Shown here piece by piece: positions 35,901-44,245 of a stretch of 64,000 nucleotides of DNA (positions are counted from its first letter, which is position 1; every line of letters begins with the position of its first letter). This DNA is from Giardia muris. Lineage: Eukaryota > Fornicata > Diplomonadida > Hexamitidae. The stretch spans positions 1,054,001-1,118,000 of the forward strand of contig CM016926.1 of the NCBI GenBank assembly GCA_006247105.1, read 5' to 3'. Below the pieces are notes generated by a model. It did not search any database. It was not told the DNA's origin and was given only the letters and a program-made list of their open reading frames with translations. The translations under genes and the position numbers were made by a program.

Positions 35901-37018
35901 CGTACCGCAGTCCCTCCCTTCCTCAATTGTCGGGAGACGTCGTGAAGCGCTTGTGGGGCGGCGCCGAAGGTTGAATGAAAGAAAAGAACCTCAACAACCA
36001 TGAGGCTCTGTTCCGCTTCAACGGTGAACGTAGTAACTCCTGCCTCATCAAGTTCATCCTCCTGGAACCCAGCCTTCAAGAGAGCCGAGTTGAGCGAGGG
36101 GGAATATAAGTACTGGGTCAAATATGTTCGGAATTGATAGGAGTTGAGGCCAGAACCTGGGCGAAGGAAATAACTTCTATTCTCCTCTGTCTCCCAATTC
36201 AGATTATTCAACAAGCGGTATGGCAGGGTGTGGTCCGATGACGCCAAAAGTGTATCCAAAGCGCGCAAGAACAGGCTTTCATTCCCCCCACCTGCTGGAA
36301 AGGCTCCATACGTGGCCACGAAGTATTCGGCAAGAGCAGGTATAGTGACGCCATTGATTGTGTGGATCCGTGCGTGGCTAGCGAAAAGCGAAAGGACTCC
36401 TAAAGCCAGACACATCTCCTCTGTCTCAGGAGTCGTGGGGATATCTTGTCCTCGCATGGGAAGGATAAGACCAAGAGGGTTTCCACATACACTCAGAATT
36501 TCAAGCCCACACAGACGAGCGACTGGAAAGTGGGCAAAAGACTCGAACTGGTTGTTGTTGAGGCTGAGAAAGGAGAGACGCGGAGCTTCTGGAAAGTGTG
36601 CCCAACTACATAGCTTGTTCCCATCGAGGTGTAGAGAGATGACGGAGGGGAGTACAGGGAACTCTACGAAGCTTCGAACGTTGCAGGCCGTGATGGAGAG
36701 GTTCTGGACCCGGGAGAATGGCTTCAAGAAGGTCACCAATGAAGTGAACCCACATTCCAGCAAGTAGAGAGATCTGACACGCTCATGTGCGCCCGAACGG
36801 AGGGCGTACTGGACGAAACTGCGCGTGAGGCTGTCCGTGAACTCAATATCCTTGATGAAAAGAGTGACGGCGGTAGAAGGGATATGCATGAGGGCGACAG
36901 GGTCTCTATCCACCTTGTATAGTTTCTGCGTCGCCGAGAGGGCGTCGAGGTGCTCGGCCGTCTCCGTGAAGCTCTGGAGGTCGTAGAGCGGCACGCGTGG
37001 CCGATGACCAGCAAGCAT
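32909..37018 (-). CDS. LRR protein with AIR9-like (A9) repeats, about 1369 aa
   Basis: The longest frame begins with a TTG, so the ATG at 37018 is used. Residues about 80-195 form an SDS22-like leucine-rich region: repeats such as VRSLYLLECGFTSLVTFL, VISLHLDGNKLCSW and LSFLSLNNNQFESFAHF. Later come Ig-like segments resembling AIR9 A9 repeats, with 'W-S-R' motifs and Y-x-P-x-x-x-D blocks (YIPALADANTCLKVQLVPV). A Cys-rich insert lies near residues 490-545. Residues about 690-1130 are Ser/Thr-rich and disordered; two more A9-like segments close the protein. AIR9 proteins bind microtubules in plants and trypanosomes, so a cytoskeletal role is plausible. The A9 assignment rests on pattern only. 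Confidence 0.7.
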   Translation of the reverse strand: MLAGHRPRVPLYDLQSFTETAEHLDALSATQKLYKVDRDPVALMHIPSTAVTLFIKDIEFTDSLTRSFVQYALRSGAHERVRSLYLLECGFTSLVTFLKPFSRVQNLSITACNVRSFVEFPVLPSVISLHLDGNKLCSWAHFPEAPRLSFLSLNNNQFESFAHFPVARLCGLEILSVCGNPLGLILPMRGQDIPTTPETEEMCLALGVLSLFASHARIHTINGVTIPALAEYFVATYGAFPAGGGNESLFLRALDTLLASSDHTLPYRLLNNLNWETEENRSYFLRPGSGLNSYQFRTYLTQYLYSPSLNSALLKAGFQEDELDEAGVTTFTVEAEQSLMVVEVLFFHSTFGAAPQALHDVSRQLRKGGTAVRYSYEIIIPPTRVEGTRIIATVYLEEARRPSVGREGRPSRGSMGLTNLLQASLAATGSTTTQGYVQVHIASPPIRCGAPTVLSANLLMEKAELFVGQQASLKYSYSGGAEGATTIMWSRCLEVCPVCQRTYAIDRSGCSIDCSAINDYRVSMERPGIMGDTCTCVCRYIKSGLAREPGNCEYIPALADANTCLKVQLVPVNANGIDGDTYTVFSSVVKVDEAYVLKNIGLEKVGCAKAVLRVSTAIPVDVEIEWSRRIDLSRETAALGPTIAEYTNERTFELTSNIIEQYQLYGSVEVVCRVAFFDVGEPDVDDPDFHESPPILIKELAVEFFINHAKHTPALRTPRTRSLSNRAITPLHRSDASTTAGQCTRKRDSLPEYAQTSEFIEKPNPRVETTASQPNLNLLASNDAIVRSTRTQSAQKVTRFSDEDGLKLETCHNTPPRPTLSTHDIRLSAVNVSTGQGQGQPASALNILRSCSSSQRPALVNAYCDSVEATYTLSGSDDVDVYKNVERSRQRLSRVDQSKASEMPKSLVLQTSACYNSFSMFADSLPPPREGGSDLPENTNTESLSLSSGGASLANVQFEFSAPSGDSLSTHATGGMSGTTRHVASSTINVQISGANHADLSNINVNGEVQANNTGCKPLQGKEGGETEITITMDDSTDSKPSACTEHETSTTIPSLGISPQPLDIPLRVGQPPGDQDPAALYSDLVPSPNTGVTPTTPDEANLDIEPSIVPTSRYEPQELADSLAAVEEPTIQVKDARVLENEIAFRNGQVLLRIGTVSAMVGASITFDLYGQVDDGTIVYVTRAYREGIFFETGLQQLSPSATTNYCRTYVYRVTPFDFGASVRVIVRVAGAFGGTPLLDQLITPVPVNAQENDISVFMWRRVCADRVYKTDCNAIDRATGKTTPVSISYNGKQFTIKLNKRVVYTSKDARRLDSELEFVPCPETKTMDVLIKILRPCSLSLTFGRIEDLGFLYYRLLHTANLSLLFF

Positions 37019-37050
37019 TTGGGGTTTTAGAAAGGCAGAATACAAAAATC
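37019..37050. promoter_or_regulatory. 32-bp divergent promoter between LRR and NEK genes
   Basis: Lies between the minus ATG at 37018 and the plus ATG at 37051. It holds TTTGGGGTTTTAG beside the minus start and TACAAAAATC beside the plus start. Confidence 0.5.
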
Positions 37051-38148
37051 ATGACGGAACCTACTATCTCAGAGGCATACGACTTCCTGGGGCTGTGCGG
37101 GTCCGGGTCCTTCGGGAAGGTCCACAAGGTCCGCTGCAAGGAGGACGGGCAGCTGTACGCGTGCAAAGAGATCAACTACTCGAAGATGTCATCGAAGGAG
37201 AAGGAGCTCCTCGTCTCCGAGGTCAACCTACTCCGTAAGCTCAACCACCCGAACATCGTCAAGTACATCCGCCGCTACCAGGATAAGGCCGCTACGATCA
37301 TATTCATTATTATGGACTATTGCAGCAAGGGAGACCTGTCAGACTACGTTAAGATGCACAAGAAGTCGAACCAGTACATCAGCGAGGAGAAGATTTGGTC
37401 GATCTTCGCCCAGCTCCTCATCGCCCTTGACTACTGTCATTCTCCGAACAAGCCTGACGCCTCCGGGGTTGGCCGTGTCATTCATCGCGACCTGAAGACC
37501 GCGAACGTCTTCCTTTGCGAAGATGGATCGATCAAGCTTGGGGACTTCGGTCTCTGCCGTGTCTTGGAGCAAAGCACCATGGCGAAGACAAACGTTGGAA
37601 CCCCTCTATATATGGCGCCAGAGCTCCTTGAAAACAAGAGCTACACCGAAAAAGTCGACATCTGGTCTCTTGGCTGTATCATCTACGAGCTCTGCTCCCT
37701 TCAACCCCCTTACGTCGCCACTTCTCTTGACTCTCTCAAGGCTAAGGTCAAGCGTGGCGTGCGTCCCTTCGTCCCCAGCCATTATAGCTCCGAGATCCGC
37801 CGCATCATTGACATGATGCTTATCAAGGAGCCCGAGAAGAGGCCGTCGACCGTCGAGCTTATGCAGCTCCCCTTCGTCGCAAAGCTGTTACAAGGCCTGA
37901 ACTGCGACGCTAACCGTCGCGTTGGTCGCGTCGAGCAGATGACCCCCGTCGAGCGCGGGGGGAACCTTCGTGGGGCCTCTCGTGGGGCTGCCTCGCGCCC
38001 AGCTAACGGGAAATGTGATAGCACTGATCTCAGCGCATGGGAGGAGCGCCTCCGAACCCGCGAGGATACGCTCAATGGCTGGGAGGCAGATCTGGCGGAG
38101 CGTGAGGCACAGCTGAAGGAGCGCCTCGCGAAGGCAGGCCTCAGGTAA
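37051..38148 (+). CDS. NEK-family protein kinase, catalytically intact, 365 aa
   Basis: All catalytic landmarks are present: glycine loop (GSGSFGKV, residues 17-24), VAIK Lys K39 (YACKE), HRD with D147 (HRDLKTAN), DFG at D165, a GTPLYMAPE activation segment and a WSLGC segment. The closest family is NEK (NIMA-related), which controls mitosis and cilia/flagella; Giardia has a large NEK expansion. The kinase domain ends near residue 275. A basic linker and a short charged coiled coil (WEERLRTREDTLNGWEADLA) follow. The longest frame starts upstream at a non-canonical position overlapping the LRR gene; the ATG at 37051, after TACAAAAATC, is chosen. The TAA is followed with no gap by an in-frame ATG of the ankyrin-RING protein. 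Confidence 0.93.
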   Translation: MTEPTISEAYDFLGLCGSGSFGKVHKVRCKEDGQLYACKEINYSKMSSKEKELLVSEVNLLRKLNHPNIVKYIRRYQDKAATIIFIIMDYCSKGDLSDYVKMHKKSNQYISEEKIWSIFAQLLIALDYCHSPNKPDASGVGRVIHRDLKTANVFLCEDGSIKLGDFGLCRVLEQSTMAKTNVGTPLYMAPELLENKSYTEKVDIWSLGCIIYELCSLQPPYVATSLDSLKAKVKRGVRPFVPSHYSSEIRRIIDMMLIKEPEKRPSTVELMQLPFVAKLLQGLNCDANRRVGRVEQMTPVERGGNLRGASRGAASRPANGKCDSTDLSAWEERLRTREDTLNGWEADLAEREAQLKERLAKAGLR

Positions 38149-38166
38149 ATGTACGCAGAGCCAAAA

Positions 38167-39804
38167 ATGAATGAGTTGCAACTTTTCTATAGCGCCGGTC
38201 GAGGCGACCTAGCTGGCGTCAAGAAGCACATCAAACAGGCCGGAGGGCGCGGGGATGACGGAATGACGGCCCTCATGAACGCCAGCAATGGAGGCTATAC
38301 GGACTGCGTCCGCGCCCTCGTCCCGCACGAGGCCGGCCTAGCTGTTGCCGAGGGTCCCTACCGGGGTTGGACGGCCCTAATGTACGCGGCCCGTGGAGGA
38401 TATCCCAATATCGTTGACCTGCTCTGCGATAAGGAAGCCAAGAAGACAAACGCTCAAGGTCGTAGTGCTCTCATGCTTGCTATTCAGTCACGTAGCTTCT
38501 CCGTGGTCCCACGACTCGCAGCATTGGAGCTAGGCCTTCAGGACCGCAATGGCATGACAGCCTTGATGCTAGCAACCTGGAGAGGAGCGATCTCCGCCGT
38601 TGAGCAGCTCTTGAGTGAGGCCGGAAAGCAACTGACACACGAGTTCGTCTTTGAGGGCACAACGCTTCGGAAGGGAACGACCGCATTGATCATTGCTTCG
38701 ATCATAGGAAAGGACTCTATTGTTCGGCTTCTCAAAGGCACTGAACGGGCTCTGATGGACGACGAGGGCCATAATGCATGTTGGTACGCCCGCGAGAATG
38801 GCCGATCAAGTATCGTCACCATCTTGCAAGAGGAACAGAAGGTACCAGAATCACCACCACCGCTGCAGCCCTCAAAGCCCGTAATCAAGAAGGTTTCCAC
38901 ACCCTTACATGCTCCTGAGCTCGTTGATGATCCCATCCTGATCCCTCAGCCTCTTTCCTCGATATCGACCTCATCCTCGGTCTCCTCCTCAAGAAATCAC
39001 GGCTTAACGCAACTCATGACGGCTGCCATCGCCGGAAAGGCCGGGGTGGTCCGTTTGCACTTACATGAGAAGGGGAAGCAGGATAGTGAGGGCTGGACCG
39101 CCTTGATGCATGCAGCAAAGAATGGGAGGATTGGATGTGTCCGTCTTCTTCTAGACGAGGTCGATATACAGAACGCCGATGGCGAGACGGCCCTTGACAT
39201 CGCCGCCATCAGTGGGCATGGAAGTCCGGAACTTCGTGCTCGTTGTCAGGAGTGCGCACGGATCCTCCAGAACCATCTTGATGGAAGGACCATGACAGAC
39301 GTCTCCGTCGCTAAGACGGCGCTCACAACCTCGTCCATCCTCGAGCCTAACTCATCTGGAGCAAGCACCATGGTCTCTCAGCTTGGAGATGAGCTTGGGA
39401 ACTTATTATTACAAGCACGAGCGAAGGCTACGGAATTGGAGCAACAAGCTGGGTCTAGCCATCCACAAACAGCTCAAGTCTCCCAATTACTCCAGAATGC
39501 TATATCAGCTTTTCAATGCAGACCAGCAACACCAGTACAAGGAAGTCAAATGGGTTCGGTCCCCATGGTCCCAGTGGGGAGCGTCGACCCTGTCATCGGG
39601 AAGCCGACCATGTTCCTCCCTCCCCTGACGGGCGCTCAGATGCAGTCCGGGGACCGCTGTATCAGTTGTATGATTGCCCCTCGTAATACAGTCTTATATC
39701 CCTGTAGCCACCTCTGCGTCTGCGCATCATGCGCGCACCGGCTCATAAACCTCCCTTGCCCCCTCTGCCGGGTCCCCGTCACGGGTGGGCAACGGGTCAT
39801 GTGA
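38167..39804 (+). CDS. Ankyrin repeat protein with C-terminal RING finger, 545 aa
   Basis: About six ankyrin repeats (residues 1-215), a Pro/Ser-rich linker (about 220-275), two or three further ankyrin repeats, and a C-terminal RING. The RING reads CISC, then CSHLCVCASC and CPLC, the C3HC4-type spacing of IAP/MULAN-like E3 ligases. It probably ubiquitinates a target chosen by the ankyrins. An ATG at 38149 abuts the TAA of the NEK gene; the ATG at 38167, after CCAAAAA, looks a better initiator and gives the usual 21.1 start (MNELQLFYSAGRGDLAGV). It lies in the same frame as the NEK gene, so only one stop codon separates a kinase from an ankyrin-RING module. Confidence 0.85.
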   Translation: MNELQLFYSAGRGDLAGVKKHIKQAGGRGDDGMTALMNASNGGYTDCVRALVPHEAGLAVAEGPYRGWTALMYAARGGYPNIVDLLCDKEAKKTNAQGRSALMLAIQSRSFSVVPRLAALELGLQDRNGMTALMLATWRGAISAVEQLLSEAGKQLTHEFVFEGTTLRKGTTALIIASIIGKDSIVRLLKGTERALMDDEGHNACWYARENGRSSIVTILQEEQKVPESPPPLQPSKPVIKKVSTPLHAPELVDDPILIPQPLSSISTSSSVSSSRNHGLTQLMTAAIAGKAGVVRLHLHEKGKQDSEGWTALMHAAKNGRIGCVRLLLDEVDIQNADGETALDIAAISGHGSPELRARCQECARILQNHLDGRTMTDVSVAKTALTTSSILEPNSSGASTMVSQLGDELGNLLLQARAKATELEQQAGSSHPQTAQVSQLLQNAISAFQCRPATPVQGSQMGSVPMVPVGSVDPVIGKPTMFLPPLTGAQMQSGDRCISCMIAPRNTVLYPCSHLCVCASCAHRLINLPCPLCRVPVTGGQRVM

Positions 39805-39828
39805 TTAGGAAAGTGAAAGTGAGTGAAA

Positions 39829-42180
39829 ATGAAACAAAAGATGGCGACATTGAGGCCAATGACTGACGACTCCATTCACTCCTGGGAGTGCATGTACTGC
39901 TTCCGTAACCGGTACACGCCCACCGGCCTCTTCCTATGCATGCATTGCGACTTCTGTACCTGTCGGGATCACGCCTTCATACACCAGAAGCAACATCCGG
40001 AGCATGTCTACTGGTTTCAGATCGCCCGTCACCTTAGGATCGCCCAGGAGACGCTCCCTAAGGAGGGTCTCATGCATATTGTGGCCGGGGATGACGATGA
40101 TGAGATTGCTGACTATCAAACCGCCGTCTATCACTTCAAGGCTGGAGCTCTAACTCCCCTTCCACCCGAGGAGGTCACCGACGAACTGAATATGTGCGCC
40201 ACCGGGCTAATTAGTGCTTCCTGCAACATCGATTCGATTATCTTCCGTCAAACAACGCCTTCCAATGTTGTTGTTCAGCAGGAGCCCATCTGCCAGGCAT
40301 TAGGACCATTAAAGCAGCATATTCTTTCTGTCAATAAGTCACCTCTTGAAAAGAGGCCTAATTCCCATTCCTCCAGTAGTACGACCGAAATAACACCCGA
40401 GACGCAGCAAATCTTCAAGTGCCATGACTGCGACCTAACGGAGAACCTGTGGCTCTGTCTACATTGCGGCTTCATCGGCTGTGGACGCCAGCAACCAGGC
40501 ATCAAAGGATGTAGCCATATGTTAAAGCATCATGAGGCCTCTTCCACTCCCAAGCATGCTCTTGTCCTCCGTCTAGGCTCCCTCTGTAAGTCTGCTCACG
40601 AGATTTACTGCTACACTTGCGATATAGACCATGATAACGTCTTTCAGGGCGAATTTTATCATGAATTCGCGAAGTATCTACAAGTGCTGGGCGGGAATGC
40701 GTTATATAACCTAGTTGGGCGTGACGAGGCGGTAGAACTGACCTTAAATGCCCACTCGGACCAAATCATGCTGAACCTGGACATTTATGGCACAGCGGCC
40801 GTAGATGCGGCTAAGTTATTCTGGCCAGCAGGCCTGGTTGGGCCTCTACGCAACACTGGGAACACGTGCTATGCCAATGCCGTTATTAATGCTCTTCGCG
40901 CATGTGCGGCCTTTGATCCGGAAAACGTCGATATTAAGAACTCACTAGCCGCACATAGAGAGGTATGTCCCAATACTCTCGGCTGTCAAAAGTGTCAGAA
41001 GGCACGGCTCTGTTTCTTCAAGAAGGAGGAGCAAAATGCCGATTCCACCCTCATCTTGAACTCGAAGTTACCGATTTTCGTCCTTTATTCCGTCCCACAC
41101 CTTTCCCACTACATTCGTTGCTATGCCCCAGAACTTGTGACCGCTGATGCGTGTAGGAAACAACAAGATGCCTCCGAATTCTTATATTCCGTATTAGCAC
41201 GTGATGAAGAAATCAGACGTTCTTTCGCCTTACCAGCACTTCGGAAGGAGACTATCTGTCGCATGTGTGGTTGGCGTAAGTACGTCTTAGAAGAGGCTGA
41301 GACTACCACTCTTCAACTCAATTGTATCTTCATCGAATCCTACCCTGAAGCTGAAGGGGAAACCTTTGCTGATATGACTCAAGCATTAACCGACGAGTTC
41401 ATTGGAAGGGTGGGGACACCAGATGGATTCAGATGTGATGCGTGTGGTGCACAAAACATGACAGGGACTGAAAGGATCATCAGCCTAGGATACCATATTA
41501 TAGCCTCTCCAGATGTTGATAGGCTTCCCCCATGTCTCATAGTCGTTGCTAACCGTGCTTATTACAATGTTGCTACTGGTGCAATACAGAAGCTACAAAC
41601 GGCACTATTGAACACTGAACAGATCGATTTACGCCAACTCATTGCTGTTCGTGATAGCCAGGAGGACTTGAAGAAGAGCAAGGAGGCTTGGTCACGATTA
41701 TTGAACGAACAGTCTCTTGAAGGCTCAGACGATGTTGATCAAGTGATGAACATATGCAATTGTAATCGCGAGGTCGCCGTAGCCGCCTTACTCAGGTGGA
41801 GAACGGCTGAAGAGGCCATCCCTAGAATATTGAGTGAGAGCATCACCGAGAAGGCGTTCTTTGAGGAGGAGTATTTAGAAACATTGAGGTGCAACGATGA
41901 AGCACCAAGACGGGAGAGTGTCGAGACGATGGACACCAAGTACAAGCTCCGTGCCATCGTCGAGCATCGTGGGATGACGGTGGATAGTGGGCATTATGTG
42001 GCATATATCTCGCTTTCTAGTCTAACGGACGCTGAAAGGAACCAAGTCTTTGGAGTGGGAAGCGAAAGCACCACCTATCCCGGGGCCTGGCTCGTCATCG
42101 ACGACGACAAGATCACCATTGCGGACGAGGCGCCAGTAGCCGCTGGGTATCTTTATTTCTATGTCCGCATGCGTGCTTAA
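39829..42180 (+). CDS. Ubiquitin carboxyl-terminal hydrolase, USP5/Ubp14-like
   Basis: The N-terminus has Cys/His-rich ZnF-UBP-like motifs (CMYCFRNRYTP ... CMHCDFC), and a second follows at about 195-270 (CHDCDLTENLWLCLHCGFIG, CYTC). The catalytic Cys box is RNTGNTCYANAV (C347) and the His box is DSGHYVAYI (H722), followed by VIDDDK. A UBA-like segment (MNICNCNREVAVAALLRWRT) sits near residue 640, between the boxes. This order (ZnF, ZnF-UBP, Cys box, UBA, His box) is that of USP5, which disassembles free polyubiquitin chains; USP5 normally has two UBAs and only one is clear here. Start choices are the ATG at 39829 or 39841; the GTG at 39823 is excluded. Two AGTGAAA motifs lie just upstream. 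Confidence 0.88.
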   Translation: MKQKMATLRPMTDDSIHSWECMYCFRNRYTPTGLFLCMHCDFCTCRDHAFIHQKQHPEHVYWFQIARHLRIAQETLPKEGLMHIVAGDDDDEIADYQTAVYHFKAGALTPLPPEEVTDELNMCATGLISASCNIDSIIFRQTTPSNVVVQQEPICQALGPLKQHILSVNKSPLEKRPNSHSSSSTTEITPETQQIFKCHDCDLTENLWLCLHCGFIGCGRQQPGIKGCSHMLKHHEASSTPKHALVLRLGSLCKSAHEIYCYTCDIDHDNVFQGEFYHEFAKYLQVLGGNALYNLVGRDEAVELTLNAHSDQIMLNLDIYGTAAVDAAKLFWPAGLVGPLRNTGNTCYANAVINALRACAAFDPENVDIKNSLAAHREVCPNTLGCQKCQKARLCFFKKEEQNADSTLILNSKLPIFVLYSVPHLSHYIRCYAPELVTADACRKQQDASEFLYSVLARDEEIRRSFALPALRKETICRMCGWRKYVLEEAETTTLQLNCIFIESYPEAEGETFADMTQALTDEFIGRVGTPDGFRCDACGAQNMTGTERIISLGYHIIASPDVDRLPPCLIVVANRAYYNVATGAIQKLQTALLNTEQIDLRQLIAVRDSQEDLKKSKEAWSRLLNEQSLEGSDDVDQVMNICNCNREVAVAALLRWRTAEEAIPRILSESITEKAFFEEEYLETLRCNDEAPRRESVETMDTKYKLRAIVEHRGMTVDSGHYVAYISLSSLTDAERNQVFGVGSESTTYPGAWLVIDDDKITIADEAPVAAGYLYFYVRMRA

Positions 42181-42189
42181 AAAAAGAGG

Positions 42190-42196
42190 AGTGAAA
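42190..42196 (+). terminator. Probable poly(A) signal AGTGAAA
   Basis: Lies 10 bp after the USP stop and 12 bp before the next ATG; it matches AGTRAAY except for the last base. Confidence 0.45.
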
Positions 42197-42207
42197 AAGC
42201 CTTGGTG

Positions 42208-43803
42208 ATGAGTGCCAAGTTGAGTCTAGATAAGCTCCCATTGGACGTCCTGATGAGCCCGCACTCGGCCAAGGTCACCCTTTGCGACACCTTCGAGAAG
42301 GCGGTTGTCCGTAGCTTCCCGCTCACGCGATTGACGGAGACCCAGTTGAAGGAGCTTGAGGCGGACGTGGACTTCCTTGTTCGTGAGAAGTGCAGATGGA
42401 TGACACAACCCTATGCGGCGCGCGTCGTCAAGGGTGACACGCGCTTTTCTAAGACTGAGGAGATGGATAACTACGTTGTATTAACGGAGTTGGGTGGAGT
42501 TCAGACGCTTCAGGATTGTGTGATCCGACGGAACAATGCTGGTGTTCCTTTTACCGAGATTGAGATCCTTCAAATGTTGGTCCAACTCCTCGTCCCCATA
42601 GACTTCGTAATTTCGGCTGAGTGGCGTTCAAGAAAGTTCCTCAAACATCTGTTACATCCCAGAAGGATCTTCGTTAGTGATAGCTTCTTGCTCAAGTTCG
42701 ATTTGGTTCATGCGATGATGGCCGCGTATATCAAAGAGGAGCAGTTTGAAGATGAGGAGGCGTACTTCGCTCCAGAAACGGTTTGTGATGAGGACTCTTG
42801 TACTGATAAGTCTCTTATTTGGGAGGCCGGGTATATCCTGTTCCATATGATGGTTGCTGGGCGTTCTGGGACGTTCTCTGTCAATAACCCGCTTCTTTAC
42901 ACGAATTCCAAGGAGATCAACGAGATCCTGACGAAGTTCCGGAAAGACCCAGTGAAATATATCTATCGGACCCTACACTTGGAGCTGATTGATACATATA
43001 GCCCTGAGACGCGTACAATCATCAAGCAGATGCTTGACGCCTACGCCGGAAGTCGCCCCGGCACCATCACCATCTATTCTCGTTTCTTCGTCTTCGACTG
43101 CATTCGTGCTCAATATTACTTCAAGGGTCAATTCGATATTGAGGGCGGTACCCCCCTCATGATTGCCGCGCGGATTGGAGACATGAATTACATCATGGCG
43201 TGCAAGGACTGCGTTCACAAGCAGAACTGCTATGGCCGTACGGCTCTCATGTACGCCGCGGAGGAAGGGAACCTTCAAGCTTGTCGTTATTTGATGAACT
43301 ACGAGTTATCGATGCGTAGTAACCGTAAGTGGTCGGCCTTGATGTTCGCTGCCTGGCGAGGAAGATTGGATTGCGTCAAAGAGCTAGCATCTAAGGAACT
43401 CGGGTTACACAACCTCGATGGGGATACGGCCTTGATCCTTGCGGCTATTCATGATAACTTCGAGGTCGTAGAATATCTGATGCAATACGAGTCGAATCAG
43501 GTCAACGACCAGGGCTTCTGTGCCTTAACTCTTGCCGCCGTCCACTGCCATCTTCGTTGCGTCATGCCTCTCATGCATACGGAGGCCCCAGTCTATGCAC
43601 AACAGGCCCTTGACGCAGTCACTAGCGACCTCTGTATCGGCCTCGAGTCCCATAAAGTGATTATCGCAGCCATGCTCAACGATTTCTTACAAAGCGGAAA
43701 ACTTCCTCCAACAACACTCTCGTCCGCCACCGAGGAACTCTTGCTCGCCCAGACCGGAAACATCTCGATGACAGGCTCCCTTCTTGACTGTAAATGGAAT
43801 TAG
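42208..43803 (+). CDS. Pseudokinase-ankyrin protein, 531 aa
   Basis: Residues 1-305 keep a NEK-like outline: a candidate Lys in YAARVVK, a hinge (NYVVLTELGG) and helices around FTEIEILQMLVQLL. The catalytic loop is degenerate (HPRRIFVSD in place of HRDLKPxN), and the DFG region reads KFDLV, so it cannot phosphorylate. Residues about 310-470 carry about five ankyrin repeats (TALMYAAEEGNLQACRYLM). No RING or membrane segment. The frame opens with TTG and GTG; the ATG at 42208 is used. It overlaps the next gene by 10 bp. Probable scaffold. Confidence 0.8.
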   Translation: MSAKLSLDKLPLDVLMSPHSAKVTLCDTFEKAVVRSFPLTRLTETQLKELEADVDFLVREKCRWMTQPYAARVVKGDTRFSKTEEMDNYVVLTELGGVQTLQDCVIRRNNAGVPFTEIEILQMLVQLLVPIDFVISAEWRSRKFLKHLLHPRRIFVSDSFLLKFDLVHAMMAAYIKEEQFEDEEAYFAPETVCDEDSCTDKSLIWEAGYILFHMMVAGRSGTFSVNNPLLYTNSKEINEILTKFRKDPVKYIYRTLHLELIDTYSPETRTIIKQMLDAYAGSRPGTITIYSRFFVFDCIRAQYYFKGQFDIEGGTPLMIAARIGDMNYIMACKDCVHKQNCYGRTALMYAAEEGNLQACRYLMNYELSMRSNRKWSALMFAAWRGRLDCVKELASKELGLHNLDGDTALILAAIHDNFEVVEYLMQYESNQVNDQGFCALTLAAVHCHLRCVMPLMHTEAPVYAQQALDAVTSDLCIGLESHKVIIAAMLNDFLQSGKLPPTTLSSATEELLLAQTGNISMTGSLLDCKWN

Positions 43804-44243
43804 CTGACCCTTCGGACCCGATCACTTCCAATGCCTCAAGTTCGACCAGTGTCTCCAGCATCTCCAGTGTTGAATCGCTAAGCTCGAGTTCCACCAGTTC
43901 CACCACCGAGGATGACGAGACTACCGATACCACCTCGACCTCCGAAGAGGAGGAGGAGGAGTATAGCTCTGATAGCTCTGATGACTCAGAATACGAAGAA
44001 GAGGAGGAGGATGAAGATGAAGATGAGACAGATTCCGATTCAAGTTCCTCATCGTCCACATCCTCGTCTTCATCAACTACATCCTCTTCATCCGATGAAG
44101 AAAGTACAGAAAGCTGCACTTCTGATACCTCTACTTCCTCGAGTACAAGTTCCGAACCTTCCCCCACACAAGCTCTCCTTCAACAGATTGACCTCGATGC
44201 AGAAGACGTCGAACTCTCCATTGAGCCCGAGTGGATGGAGTAA
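43794..44243 (+). CDS. Ser/Asp/Glu-rich low-complexity protein, 149 aa
   Basis: Almost the whole protein is Ser, Thr, Asp and Glu (runs such as EEEEEEYSSDSSDDSEYEEE), then a short ordered tail (QALLQQIDLDAEDVELSIEP). Such composition fits a highly phosphorylated, disordered protein, for example a CK2 substrate or a nuclear/RNA-processing acidic factor; no family is assigned. It begins 10 bp inside the end of the pseudokinase-ankyrin gene in another frame, after ACTGTAA. Its TAA stop lies inside AGTAAAT, one base from the tRNA 3' end. Antisense frames over it are also open because of simple codons. Confidence 0.65.
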   Translation: MELADPSDPITSNASSSTSVSSISSVESLSSSSTSSTTEDDETTDTTSTSEEEEEEYSSDSSDDSEYEEEEEDEDEDETDSDSSSSSSTSSSSSTTSSSSDEESTESCTSDTSTSSSTSSEPSPTQALLQQIDLDAEDVELSIEPEWME

Positions 44244-44245
44244 AT
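44239..44245 (+). terminator. Poly(A) signal AGTAAAT containing the stop codon
   Basis: Exact AGTRAAY match. TAA at 44241-44243 ends the acidic protein; the signal's last base is the complement of the tRNA discriminator base at 44245. Confidence 0.65.

Noticed and set aside
36228..36767. 179-codon plus-strand ORF
   Set aside because: Antisense within the LRR-encoding part; no initiator or family.
38631..38650. CTGACACACGAG, loosely like the Giardia intron 3' end (CTRACACACAG)
   Set aside because: Lies in the middle of an ankyrin repeat with no GTATGT donor and an open frame throughout.
43676..44167. 163-codon minus-strand Ser/Glu/Val-rich ORF
   Set aside because: Low-complexity antisense frame; the sense gene has the stop/poly(A) arrangement seen elsewhere.
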